NCBI GenBank assembly: GCA_963739985.1
Contig: CAVUCE010000007.1
Coordinates: forward strand, 62,001-126,000
Source of the DNA: CAVUCE01 sp963739985
GTDB taxonomy: Bacteria > Bacteroidota > Ignavibacteria > Ignavibacteriales > Ignavibacteriaceae
Length of the DNA stretch: 64,000 bases
Reading direction: 5' to 3'
The notes under the pieces are model-generated. The model made no database searches, was not told where the DNA came from, and saw only the letters and a list, made by a program, of their open reading frames with translations. A program made the position numbers and the translations under genes. Below are positions 1 through 8,192 of the stretch, in pieces (positions within the stretch are counted from its first letter, which is position 1; every line of letters begins with the position of its first letter).

Positions 1-1
1 T

Positions 2-1039
2 GAGCAGAAACGTTTTCCGAGGGAAACTTTATGCGGTGAGTTTTTATCTAAAGAAGTTGTAGATAAATTAAAAAAACTGGATTTGTTTGATAAATTTCTT
101 CAGTTAAATCCGAATAAAATTGAATCATTTAAATTTGTAAACAATGACGGAAATTTTATAAAACATGTTCTGCCATTTTCTGCATACGGAATTAAAAGAT
201 CTAGTTTAGATTTATTTCTGTTAAAGGAATCTAAGAACGCTGGAGCTATAATATTTCAACCCGCCAAAGTTTTATCTGTTGAGAAAAATGAGGAAATATT
301 TACATTAAGATTATCAGGAAAAGTTGAAATAACTTCTTCTAAAGTTATTGGCGCATTTGGAAAGCGAAGTATTCTTGATACATCTATGGCAAGAAATTTT
401 ATTAAATATACTTCGAATCTAAGCGGAATAAAATTTCACTTGGATAAAAAATTATTTAGAGATTTTTCATCGGATGAAATTTTAATTTTTGCTGATAATG
501 GAATTTATTGTGGGCTGAATCAGGTTAATGAGAATAAAATTACTGTTTGCTTTTTAATTGATTCAAAAGAAAACTCAAAATCGCCGAAGTTAGAGTTAAT
601 AAGTTTTATTAAAGCAAATTCGGAATTCAGTAATCTTTTTAACGGTACTTTTGAACATGCAATCATGAACGCTGATACATTTGGTGCGGGCAATATTTAT
701 TTTGGTAAAAAAGAACTGGTAAAAGACGGTATCTTCATGATTGGAGACGCGGCGGGAGTAATTTCTCCACTAGCCGGCGATGGTATTGCAATGGCTGTTG
801 AATCATCCGAACTTATTACTAATTTATTAGTTGAACAAAGAGAAAAGAAATTAGATTGGAAATTAGTTGAAAGAAAGTATATATACGAGTGGGAAAATTT
901 GTTTAACTCCCGATTGCGATCGGCTAAAATCATTCAATTTTTTATAATGAAAAAAGCGATTAGACATATTGGATTTTTAGTTGTCAGAATGTATCCTAAA
1001 ATATTATTAAGGTTGATACAGATGACAAGACAGGGTTAG
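2..1039 (+). CDS. FAD-dependent oxidoreductase, geranylgeranyl reductase-like (5' partial)
   Basis: The reading frame is open from the first bases of the window, so the N-terminal Rossmann dinucleotide motif lies outside. The first visible residues (KRFPRETLCGEFLSKE) match the 'FPRdK.CGefls' segment that follows the FAD motif in geranylgeranyl reductase / tryptophan halogenase-like flavoproteins. Later GDAAGVISPLAGDGIAMAVE matches the second FAD-contacting motif (GDAAG...P..G.Gi..A). These enzymes reduce isoprenoid double bonds or modify aromatic substrates; which of these applies here is not visible. The gene ends 80 bp before the GroES-like gene. An internal ATG is not needed as a start because conserved sequence runs upstream of it. 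Confidence 0.8.
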   Translation, partial: EQKRFPRETLCGEFLSKEVVDKLKKLDLFDKFLQLNPNKIESFKFVNNDGNFIKHVLPFSAYGIKRSSLDLFLLKESKNAGAIIFQPAKVLSVEKNEEIFTLRLSGKVEITSSKVIGAFGKRSILDTSMARNFIKYTSNLSGIKFHLDKKLFRDFSSDEILIFADNGIYCGLNQVNENKITVCFLIDSKENSKSPKLELISFIKANSEFSNLFNGTFEHAIMNADTFGAGNIYFGKKELVKDGIFMIGDAAGVISPLAGDGIAMAVESSELITNLLVEQREKKLDWKLVERKYIYEWENLFNSRLRSAKIIQFFIMKKAIRHIGFLVVRMYPKILLRLIQMTRQG

Positions 1040-1068
1040 AGAAATTTTCAAAAAATTACGCAAAGTTT

Positions 1069-1076
1069 TATATTTG
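1069..1076 (+). promoter_or_regulatory. putative -7 promoter element (TATATTTG)
   Basis: TATATTTG fits the Bacteroidota housekeeping -7 consensus TAnnTTTG and lies 43 bp before the start of the GroES-like gene. No clear TTG is seen at the -33 spacing, so the assignment rests on the -7 box and position only. Confidence 0.35.
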
Positions 1077-1119
1077 CGATCGAATATAATAAAATAATTA
1101 AGAACAGATTTAGCAGATT

Positions 1120-1494
1120 ATGGAATTTAAATTGAAAAATATAGAAAAATTTATTGTTGTTGGTGATAGGGTTTTAATACGTCCGGAGGAAGATGCGAGC
1201 AAAACTGCAAGCGGGTTATTTCTACCACCGGGAGTTTCTGAGAAGGAAAAAATACAGAGCGGATACATAATTAAAACCGGACCTGGTTACCCAATGGGTG
1301 CTCCTACTGAGGATGAACCCTGGAAAGAATCTAAAGAGTTAGTAAAATATATTCCGCTTCAAGCAAAAGAAGGCGACTTAGCAATATTTCTTAGAAAAGA
1401 GGCATATGAAATCGAATTTGAAAAAGAAAAATTTTTAATAGTTCCTCAATCCGCAATATTGTTATTAATTCGTGACGATATACTAAATTATTAA
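1120..1494 (+). CDS. GroES-like co-chaperonin family protein
   Basis: A 124-residue protein with the GroES layout. It contains VVGDRVLIRPEED near residue 13, a mobile-loop-like SGLFLPP segment, and the C-terminal EGDLAIFLRKEAYEIEFEKEKFLIVPQSAIL that resembles the last strands of GroES. It is longer than classical GroES (about 95 residues) because of an insert around PMGAPTEDEPWKESKELVKY and a short C-terminal tail. No groEL is adjacent. Many Bacteroidota and Chlorobi carry such stand-alone GroES-like proteins in addition to the groES-groEL operon. It is therefore better called a paralogue than the main co-chaperonin. It probably has its own promoter (1069-1076). Confidence 0.8.
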   Translation: MEFKLKNIEKFIVVGDRVLIRPEEDASKTASGLFLPPGVSEKEKIQSGYIIKTGPGYPMGAPTEDEPWKESKELVKYIPLQAKEGDLAIFLRKEAYEIEFEKEKFLIVPQSAILLLIRDDILNY

Positions 1495-1617
1495 TTTAAT
1501 CTAATTCTTTTGCGATATGTTTTGAAAAATATTCACAAGATCGAATTATATAGCTCTTTGAAGATTTATACAGATGGAGCAATTTGGGAGTTATGCTTTA
1601 CAGAATAGAAAAGTTAA

Positions 1618-1896
1618 TCAGATAAACGGGATATATTTAGTTATCAGATAAAGTAAAGATCTCCTTCTTCTACCTATATAAATTGGATCATTTATTAAAT
1701 CCAGATCAAAGTCTAACCTTTTATCCCTTTCCCCTGAATCAATCTCATCATATGCGACTTGAAGATAGTGTTTTAATGTTTCGATATCATCGTAAGGTGA
1801 AACTGGTAAATGAAGATCTATACATTGTTTGTAAAGTTCTTCATTTTGTTCTGGGGAATAATTTACAGCTGTGTTTTGTGTGTAATTATTTTTCAT
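1618..1896 (-). CDS. small hypothetical protein
   Basis: A 92-residue product that I do not recognise. The first half is acidic and polar (YSPEQNEELYKQCIDL...DDIETLKHYLQVAYDEIDSGERDKRLDFDLDLINDP). The end is basic then hydrophobic (GRRRRSLLYLITKYIPFI), so it could contact the membrane or a partner. It starts 42 bp after the last pilin-like gene on the same strand and may be the tail of that operon. An overlapping open frame on the plus strand (1683-1931) is weaker in amino-acid composition. Coding status is likely but not certain. Confidence 0.5.
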   Translation of the reverse strand: MKNNYTQNTAVNYSPEQNEELYKQCIDLHLPVSPYDDIETLKHYLQVAYDEIDSGERDKRLDFDLDLINDPIYIGRRRRSLLYLITKYIPFI

Positions 1897-1938
1897 ACCC
1901 GACCAACTTAATTTGTTTTAATTATTTATAGAAAAAAT

Positions 1939-2949
1939 TTATTCCCACCAACTTAATATTTTGAATTGTGAGGATTTCAAATTGTTTTTTGCGTTGTCAA
2001 TTGCTTCTTTACTATAAAAAAGTTCAGCATTTCCTGTAGCTTGTATATCCACATCTTTTCCTACAAAAATTGAAGCTCCGTAAATGCCAGAGTTGCCTAC
2101 TGTCTTAGTTTCTATAGTAGATTGACCATAAGCGATAACAATGCCTTTGAAATAAAAATTTCCGCTGAGAGATAAATTTCCATTAACAATCATAATTCCG
2201 TATCCATAGGCTTGACCTGAGAAATTAACATTTCCGTTAGCGTATGTAATTTTTGGTTCAGATGCGGTCCCCAATACTGTACCCGTTGTGTAAGTGCCTG
2301 ATGGTAATGTTATATCTGAGGCAAAAATATAATTCTCAGTTAATTTTAACCAATCGGTAGTATCAGGAATGCTTCTTACGCTTGGTGACCCGCCGGAACC
2401 CTGAATTGCGCTGGAAATTTTTGGTTTTATATCATTAATTATATATGCACTATCAGCAGGTTGATCTACTGCAATACCTGGCAGAGGAGGGTTTGAAGAT
2501 AATGTTCCATTCATATAATGGTCATTACCATTAATATCTATATTTCCATTTAAGTTTAATCCTAAATTATCTGCTGATACGTAAACAGCTGCATTGATCT
2601 TTGGGATTAAAATTGGTTCTCGGGTAGCTGTTACCAGGCATGAGTGTGTGTAATTATCAAATTTGCCCACAGACTTAATAGTTAATAGAGAATCATCTCC
2701 GCTAATATAAATATCATAGCTGCCGCCTAATAAATCATTTCCTAAAAAGGTTCCTTTAAGAGATTTGTCTCTTCTTAACTTTTCAAGATAGATTTCAATT
2801 CCTGAATTCGCAATCAATCTAGATTGAGTAGTTTTATAAAATTCTAGTGTCGTATCTAGATTTCTATTGGTGTTCGCATTTAAGTTCATCATTAAAACAC
2901 TAACAATTGCTACAACACCAAGAGCAACTATTAAAACACCTTTTCCCAT
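1939..2949 (-). CDS. pilin-like membrane-anchored protein, PilX-like position
   Basis: 336 residues. Residues 5-23 form one N-terminal membrane helix (VLIVALGVVAIVSVLMMNL), followed by a polar helix with TTQSRLIANSGIEIYLEKLR, as in PilX-type minor pilins. The C-terminal two thirds is rich in Asn/Gly strands (LNLNGNIDINGN; YANGNVNFSGQAYGYGIMIVNGNLSLSGNFYFKGIVIAYGQ), suggesting a beta-helix or polymer-forming fold. There is no prepilin peptidase site (G followed by F/M and E at +5). Its ATG overlaps the stop of the preceding gene as TAATG, so translation is probably coupled. Role inferred: accessory component of a pilus or pseudopilus-like fibre, or an envelope protein. Confidence 0.6.
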   Translation of the reverse strand: MGKGVLIVALGVVAIVSVLMMNLNANTNRNLDTTLEFYKTTQSRLIANSGIEIYLEKLRRDKSLKGTFLGNDLLGGSYDIYISGDDSLLTIKSVGKFDNYTHSCLVTATREPILIPKINAAVYVSADNLGLNLNGNIDINGNDHYMNGTLSSNPPLPGIAVDQPADSAYIINDIKPKISSAIQGSGGSPSVRSIPDTTDWLKLTENYIFASDITLPSGTYTTGTVLGTASEPKITYANGNVNFSGQAYGYGIMIVNGNLSLSGNFYFKGIVIAYGQSTIETKTVGNSGIYGASIFVGKDVDIQATGNAELFYSKEAIDNAKNNLKSSQFKILSWWE

Positions 2950-3497
2950 TATAAATTCCTTGGATTAATTGTTACTTCCCAATAAGTTTTAGCATACTGG
3001 TTGTCAACTTTTTCTTTTGATTCCAACCATATTTCGGTCTGAATATATTTTACGCTATCTAAGTTGGTTGTTGATTTTCCAAATTCATTACGGTATGTGA
3101 ATTTTAAGTTTGTAAGATCAAGTGATGGACCTTTTGAAGTATCGCCGTTTACAATTCGATATAATACTTTCTGGTTGGGATTAGTTGGTGTTACAATTGA
3201 AGAAGTATCACTTAGAGCTAATGTAACAACATCCATAACACCATTGGAATCAATATCGGAATAAAAAGAAAATTTATCTTTCTGTGCAGAAATGATACAA
3301 TTACCGTTATATTTATATCCTACTTTTCTGATATCATGGTCAATGATGTCTGCCAGTGTTTTTGCGTTTTGTTGCAATCTTAAATTTGAGCCTGAAGCAA
3401 AAAACTGCTGTGAGGAATAAATATTTAAATTCAGCATTACCAGAACCACCATGGCTCCGATTACTGATGCACCGAGTATGTCAAGTAATGAATTCAT
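2949..3497 (-). CDS. pilin-like protein, PilW-like
   Basis: 182 residues from the ATG at 3497, chosen over a TTG 15 bases upstream because it forms a TAATG overlap with the preceding gene. Residues 8-25 are a hydrophobic helix (LGASVIGAMVVLVMLNLN). The stretch LRLQQNAKTLADIIDHDIRKVGY strongly recalls PilW-type minor pseudopilins (lqqnar.l.dil..DiR..Gy). The rest is a polar, strand-rich domain. The canonical prepilin leader (GFTLIE-like) is missing. It sits between a PilV-like and a PilX-like gene, the order used in many minor pilin operons. Confidence 0.65.
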   Translation of the reverse strand: MNSLLDILGASVIGAMVVLVMLNLNIYSSQQFFASGSNLRLQQNAKTLADIIDHDIRKVGYKYNGNCIISAQKDKFSFYSDIDSNGVMDVVTLALSDTSSIVTPTNPNQKVLYRIVNGDTSKGPSLDLTNLKFTYRNEFGKSTTNLDSVKYIQTEIWLESKEKVDNQYAKTYWEVTINPRNL

Positions 3498-3982
3498 TAT
3501 TTTAATGTACAAATATATGATAGTTGAACAGCGCCTTTTAAGTAAGGGCTGGTTACAATTACGGTTACTTTTTTGTCAAATGTTTGTGTATAACTAACTT
3601 GATCCGGATTATCCGGATAAACGTAAACTACAACAACACTTATATTATAATCTTCAGCATAAGGGGAACTGACCAATTTTGAATATCCATTATAATCGTC
3701 AACATCATTATAATTAGGATAAACTTCTCCGCTGCCGTGTCCCAATGCATTGCTAGGTGTAAGACTTGATGTGTTTGTCGTTGGAAATTCAATAGTAGCC
3801 TGGTCGAAGCTTTTTCCTTTTATTTCTTCAATCATATCATCGGCTAGTGAAAAGGCGGTTAAGTAGATTTTATTCTCTATATCCGAATTGGAAGTAGAAA
3901 GTACTACGGAATTAAATCGCAATGATAAAATCGATATCAAGAGTAGCGCGCCGATTGTTAGTAATGATTGTGTGTTATTCAT
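3497..3982 (-). CDS. pilin-like protein, PilV-like
   Basis: 161 residues. It starts MNNTQSLLTIGALLLISILSL, a single hydrophobic helix without a type III leader. A helix with KIYLTAFSLADDMIEEIKGKSFDQ follows, resembling the 'A..LA..miE.i....fd' segment of PilV-like minor pilins. The remainder is a small polar domain ending YICTLK. It is the first gene of the minus-strand trio and its stop overlaps the next start by one base. The tandem repeat array at 4098-4139 lies about 120 bp upstream and may be the operator. Family placement rests on layout and short motif similarity, not on strong overall homology. Confidence 0.6.
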   Translation of the reverse strand: MNNTQSLLTIGALLLISILSLRFNSVVLSTSNSDIENKIYLTAFSLADDMIEEIKGKSFDQATIEFPTTNTSSLTPSNALGHGSGEVYPNYNDVDDYNGYSKLVSSPYAEDYNISVVVVYVYPDNPDQVSYTQTFDKKVTVIVTSPYLKGAVQLSYICTLK

Positions 3983-4097
3983 AGTTATTTTGCCAATAAG
4001 TTTATACTAATATCTTCATCTTTTATGCCGTAACATTTTTATGTCTAAAAGAACAATAGGAGAAGGAATTAGAGTTAAACAATAGTTTTATTTTGCA

Positions 4098-4139
4098 CGC
4101 AAATTGTCGTAAGCGTCAAAATTGACGTCAAAATTGTCG
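4098..4139. promoter_or_regulatory. tandem repeat array, candidate operator upstream of pilin-like operon
   Basis: CGTCAAAATTG occurs at 4114-4124 and again at 4126-4136, a 12-bp period. AAATTGTCG flanks it at 4101-4109 and 4131-4139, exactly 30 bp apart (about three helical turns). The centre holds the perfect palindrome TTGACGTCAA (4122-4131). It lies between the sigma-54 response regulator and the operon it probably controls. This arrangement fits an upstream activator binding region, but no convincing -24/-12 element was found. Confidence 0.45.
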
Positions 4140-4192
4140 GGGATTTTAAGTAATTTTCTGTTAGAATTTGGAATTCTATTTTTGAAAGGATT

Positions 4193-5569
4193 TTATGATT
4201 TGTCTGAGTTTTCCCTAATTTCTTTTAATCTCCTTTGCAAAGTTCTTTCACTTACTTCAAGAATGAAAGCCGCTTTTTGCACATTCCCATTTGAGTAATC
4301 TATAATTCTTAAAATATGATTCTTCGTAGCCTCTTCTAAAGAAATTAATTCATTTGGGAATTCATCTTTTGTTTCTTTACTTAAAGAAGTTGTCTGGAGA
4401 TTTAAATCCTCTATTATAGAATTATCGGGAGTAACGGCAACAGCATTTAAAATTATGTTTTCCAATTCTCTTACGTTGCCAGGAAAAGCATAATTCTTCA
4501 GTTTGGAGATAGCGATTTCGGATAATCCTAAAATATTTTTTTTGTAAGTAAAGTTTCCGGTTTTCAAAAAATGATTCGCTAGAAGTAAAACATCATCTCC
4601 TCGCTGATTTAACGGAGGAAGTTGTATTAAGCCTCGGGTGAGCCTGTAAAAAAGGTCTGCACGAAAATCTTTATTTTCAATTGCATTAGATAAATTTTTA
4701 TTTGTTGCAGCGATTATTCTAATATCTAAATGAATTGGTTTTGGACTACCGATTCGATAAATCTCATTATATTGTATTGCTCTAAGTAACTTGCCCTGAA
4801 GTTCTTTTGGCAGCTCACCAATTTCATCCAATAAAATAGTACCGCCGTTGGCTGCTTCAAAATAACCGATTTTTTCATTTGAAGCTCCGGTGAATGATCC
4901 TTTTTCATGTCCAAATAATTCACTTTCAAATAATGAAGGTGATATTGATGCTAAGTTTACCACTATATATGGCTTATCTTTTCGCGGCGAAAAGTCATGA
5001 ATTTTTTTTGCGATAAGATCTTTTCCGGTTCCTGTTTCACCTGTAATCAGTACAATTTCATTTGTAGGTGCAAAAATTTCAACTAAATCAAATGCTTTTT
5101 GCATTATCGGGGAATCGGAAATGATATCTGAAAAATTTTTCCTTTTGAGAAATGATTTGTTAAGCATTGAACGATGAGAATCTAATTCAAGCTCTAAAGT
5201 TCTTTGTTCTAATGCGCGCTTTATAACCAGGAATAACTTATCTGTATCCGGAGGTTTTATGATATATTCATAAGCCCCAAGTTTTATAGCTCTTAACGCA
5301 ATTTCGACTTCATCAACGGCAGTTACCATAATTACCGGGATTTGGGGATAGTTCTCGTTAATTTTTTCCAGCAGTTCAAGTCCATTCATTTGCGGCATAT
5401 ATACATCAAGTATTATAAGATCAATTTCTGAGTTATCAAGTATACCAAGTACATTTAGCGGATTTTGCTCTGTTAGTACTTCTTGATATCCTTCTTGAAC
5501 TAATACACTTTGAAGCAGCTCCAAATAATTCGGCTCATCATCAACTATAAGTATTGAATTTCTGCTCAT
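4193..5569 (-). CDS. NtrC-family sigma-54-dependent response regulator
   Basis: 458 residues in three domains. The receiver (about 4-120) has acidic pocket VDDE and phospho-acceptor D55 in LIILDVYMP. The AAA+ domain (about 145-375) has Walker A GETGTGKD, GSFTGA sigma-54 contact loop, Walker B GGTILLDEIGELP and a GNVRELEN sensor region. A Fis-type helix-turn-helix closes the protein (NVQKAAFILEVSERTLQRRLKE). It activates RNA polymerase carrying sigma-54 at enhancer-like sites. No kinase gene is adjacent. It lies directly upstream of the pilin-like genes on the same strand, separated by 210 bp with tandem repeats, so they are the likely target. Confidence 0.93.
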   Translation of the reverse strand: MSRNSILIVDDEPNYLELLQSVLVQEGYQEVLTEQNPLNVLGILDNSEIDLIILDVYMPQMNGLELLEKINENYPQIPVIMVTAVDEVEIALRAIKLGAYEYIIKPPDTDKLFLVIKRALEQRTLELELDSHRSMLNKSFLKRKNFSDIISDSPIMQKAFDLVEIFAPTNEIVLITGETGTGKDLIAKKIHDFSPRKDKPYIVVNLASISPSLFESELFGHEKGSFTGASNEKIGYFEAANGGTILLDEIGELPKELQGKLLRAIQYNEIYRIGSPKPIHLDIRIIAATNKNLSNAIENKDFRADLFYRLTRGLIQLPPLNQRGDDVLLLANHFLKTGNFTYKKNILGLSEIAISKLKNYAFPGNVRELENIILNAVAVTPDNSIIEDLNLQTTSLSKETKDEFPNELISLEEATKNHILRIIDYSNGNVQKAAFILEVSERTLQRRLKEIRENSDKS

Positions 5570-5749
5570 TTCTTCAGACCATGGACTTTTGTTAAGATTT
5601 TATGACCTAATTTAAGAAACTAATTACAAATTTGTAATTAAATTCAAACTAATGAATTTTAAGTATTTTGTGATAAGCAAGTTTATTGTCTTTTTGTTAT
5701 TTTTGTATCAATTAAGGAATCTGAAATATTAAAAGTTAAGGATAGAATT

Positions 5750-8012
5750 ATGGCAGCAAATATCGATATGATAAAAAAAGTTTATTCAGATTATAAAGAA
5801 AAAGTAGCAAATGTAAAAAAGGTAGTAAATAGACCGTTAACTTATGCTGAAAAAGTTCTTTATACTCATTTATGGGATTCTCCTTCTGCAGAATTGAAAA
5901 GAGGTAAGGATTATTCGGAATTATCTCCGGACAGAGTTGCAATGCAGGATGCTACTGCACAGATGGCTTTACTTCAATTTATGTCAGCAGGAAGAAAAGA
6001 AGCCGCGGTTCCGAGTACAGTTCACTGTGATCATCTTATTCAAGCACAAGTTGGAGCAAAAGATGATCTGTTGAGAGCTACCGAGGAAAATAAAGAAGTT
6101 TATGATTTCCTTGAAAGTACTTCAAGAAAATATGGAATTGGTTTCTGGAAACCGGGCGCCGGAATTATTCATCAAGTTGTGTTAGAAAATTATGCTTTCC
6201 CGGGTGGAATGATGATTGGAACAGATTCTCATACTCCTAACGCCGGTGGTTTGGGAATGATTGCAATTGGTGTTGGCGGTGCTGACGCTGTTGATGTTAT
6301 GGCAGGAATGCCCTGGGAACTTAAATGGCCGAAATTAATAGGTGTTAAGCTTACCGGAAAATTAAACGGATGGGTTTCTGCAAAAGATGTAATTCTTAAG
6401 TTAGCAGGAATTTTAACTGTTAAAGGCGGAACCGGTGCAATAGTTGAATATTTTGGCGACGGCGTAAGTTCAATTTCAGCTACAGGAAAAGGAACTATTT
6501 GTAACATGGGAGCTGAAATCGGTGCTACAACTTCAATCTTCCCGTTCGATGAAAAAATGGCAGCTTATTTAAGAATTACCGATCGTGCTGATGTTGCATC
6601 TTTAGCTGAAGGTTTAGCAGATCAGCTTAGTGCAGATAAAGAAGTGCTTGATTCACCGGAAAAATATTTCGATCAAGTAATTGAACTAAATTTGAGTGAA
6701 CTTGAACCTCACTTAAATGGTCCATTCACTCCTGATAAAGCATGGCCGATTTCAAAAATGAAGGAAGCTATCAAAGAACAAAATTATCCGGATGAATTAA
6801 AAGTTGCTCTTATAGGAAGTTGTACAAATTCCAGTTATGAAGATATTGACCGTTCGGCAAGTATAGCAAAACAAGCACTCTCAAAAGGCTTAAAAGCGAA
6901 GTCACAATTCACTATTACGCCGGGTTCCGAACAAGTTAGAGCTACAATAGAACGCGATGGACAGTTAAGTACTTTAACCGAATTTGGCGGAGTTATTTTA
7001 GCAAATGCTTGCGGACCATGTATAGGAATGTGGAAAAGAATGGATATAAAAACCGGTGAAAAAAATACGATTGTAACTTCATTTAACAGAAATTTTGCAA
7101 AAAGAAATGATGGAAATCCTGATACTTTAGCTTTTGTTGCTAGTCCTGAAATAACAACCGCTCTGGCAATCGCCGGTAAACTTTCTTTCAATCCTATGAC
7201 TGATGAGCTTGTAAATGAAAAAGGTGAGAAAATCAAACTTGATCCTCCAACCGGTGAAGAACTTCCGCCCAAAGGTTTTGATCGTGGAAACGACGGATTT
7301 GTACCTCCTGCAGAAGATGGATCAAATGTAGAAGTAGTTGTAAAGCCGGATAGCGAGAGATTACAATTACTTACTCCTTTTTCTCCTTGGGATGGAAATG
7401 ATTATGAAGATCTTCCTGTACTATTAAAAGCCCAAGGCAAATGTACAACTGATCATATTTCTATGGCTGGACCTTGGCTCAGATTTAGAGGACATTTGGA
7501 TAATATTTCGAACAATATGTTCATCGGGGCAATTAATTCTTACACAGGTGACGCAGGAAAAGTTAAAAATGTATTTACCGGTGAATATAAATCTGTTCCG
7601 GAGGTTGCTCGTGAATATAAAGCTTCCGATCAAGGTTGGGTTGTTGTTGGCGATGAAAATTACGGTGAAGGTTCTAGTCGCGAACACGCAGCCATGGAGC
7701 CAAGATTTTTAGGAGGAAAAGCAATAATTGTTAAAAGTTTTGCAAGAATTCATGAGACAAATTTAAAAGAAACAAGGTATGCTTCCACTTACGTTTGCTA
7801 ATCCTTCCGATTATGATAAAATAAAAGAAGATGATAGAGTTAGCATCAAAGGAATTGCAGAGTTAGCTCCTGAAAGCAAACTAAAACTTGTGATAAAACA
7901 TAAAGATGGATCACAGGATGAGGCCGAATTAAATCATACAATGAATGAAGCTCAGATAAAATGGTTTAAAGCCGGAAGCGCTCTTAATCTTATTGCCCAA
8001 TCAAATAAATAA
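5750..8012 (+). CDS. acn: aconitate hydratase (frame-disrupted)
   Basis: Aconitase of the mitochondrial/AcnA-like type, interconverting citrate and isocitrate in the TCA cycle. The 4Fe-4S and substrate motifs are visible: DSHTPNAGGLGMIAIGVGGADA, GSCTNSSYEDI, ACGPCIGMW and the swivel-domain GEGSSREHAA. The zero frame stops at 7801. The highly conserved QGMLPLTFANPSDYDKI then continues in the +1 frame to 8012. Removing one A from the run at 7770-7772 restores NLKEQGMLPLTFANP and a product of about 753 residues, the family length. This is either an assembly indel or a recent mutation. A TATTTTTG box at 5698-5705 could serve as -7 element. A terminator follows at 8039. Confidence 0.93.
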
Positions 8013-8038
8013 TTTGATTGATAGTTTAAATAAATCTA

Positions 8039-8064
8039 GGGACAAGTCGTGACTTGTCCCTTTT
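8039..8064 (+). terminator. intrinsic terminator after aconitase
   Basis: Ten-base perfect stem GGGACAAGTC / GACTTGTCCC (8039-8048 and 8051-8060) followed by TTTT, 27 bp after the aconitase stop. Confidence 0.85.
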
Positions 8065-8078
8065 ATTTTTTGTAGCTT

Positions 8079-8167
8079 TTCTGATTCCGTCTTGGATGAG
8101 GGAAGAATAGCTAGAATTTAAGAAACAGATTCTTCAGACGTCCGTCAAAAGCCGGACTCCATCAGAA
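8079..8167. repeat. hairpin repeat, degenerate MITE-like element
   Basis: An 89-bp imperfect inverted repeat in the convergent gap between aconitase and the thioredoxin-like gene. TTCTGAT (8079-8085) pairs with ATCAGAA (8161-8167), GAAGAAT near 8102 pairs with ATTCTTC near 8129, and GTCCG/CGGAC form an inner stem at 8140-8157. It shares GATTCTTC...TCAGAATGA with the element at 48690-48818, suggesting one dispersed family. Confidence 0.5.
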
Positions 8168-8192
8168 TGATATTTAATATCTTTATCTTTAA

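Noticed and set aside
1683..1931. Plus-strand open frame opposite the small hypothetical gene
   Set aside because: Its composition looks non-coding and the minus-strand frame fits the operon direction better.
4091..4110. TTGCACGCAAATTGT resembling a sigma-54 -24/-12 promoter
   Set aside because: The invariant GG is TG, and it would fire away from the pilin-like operon.
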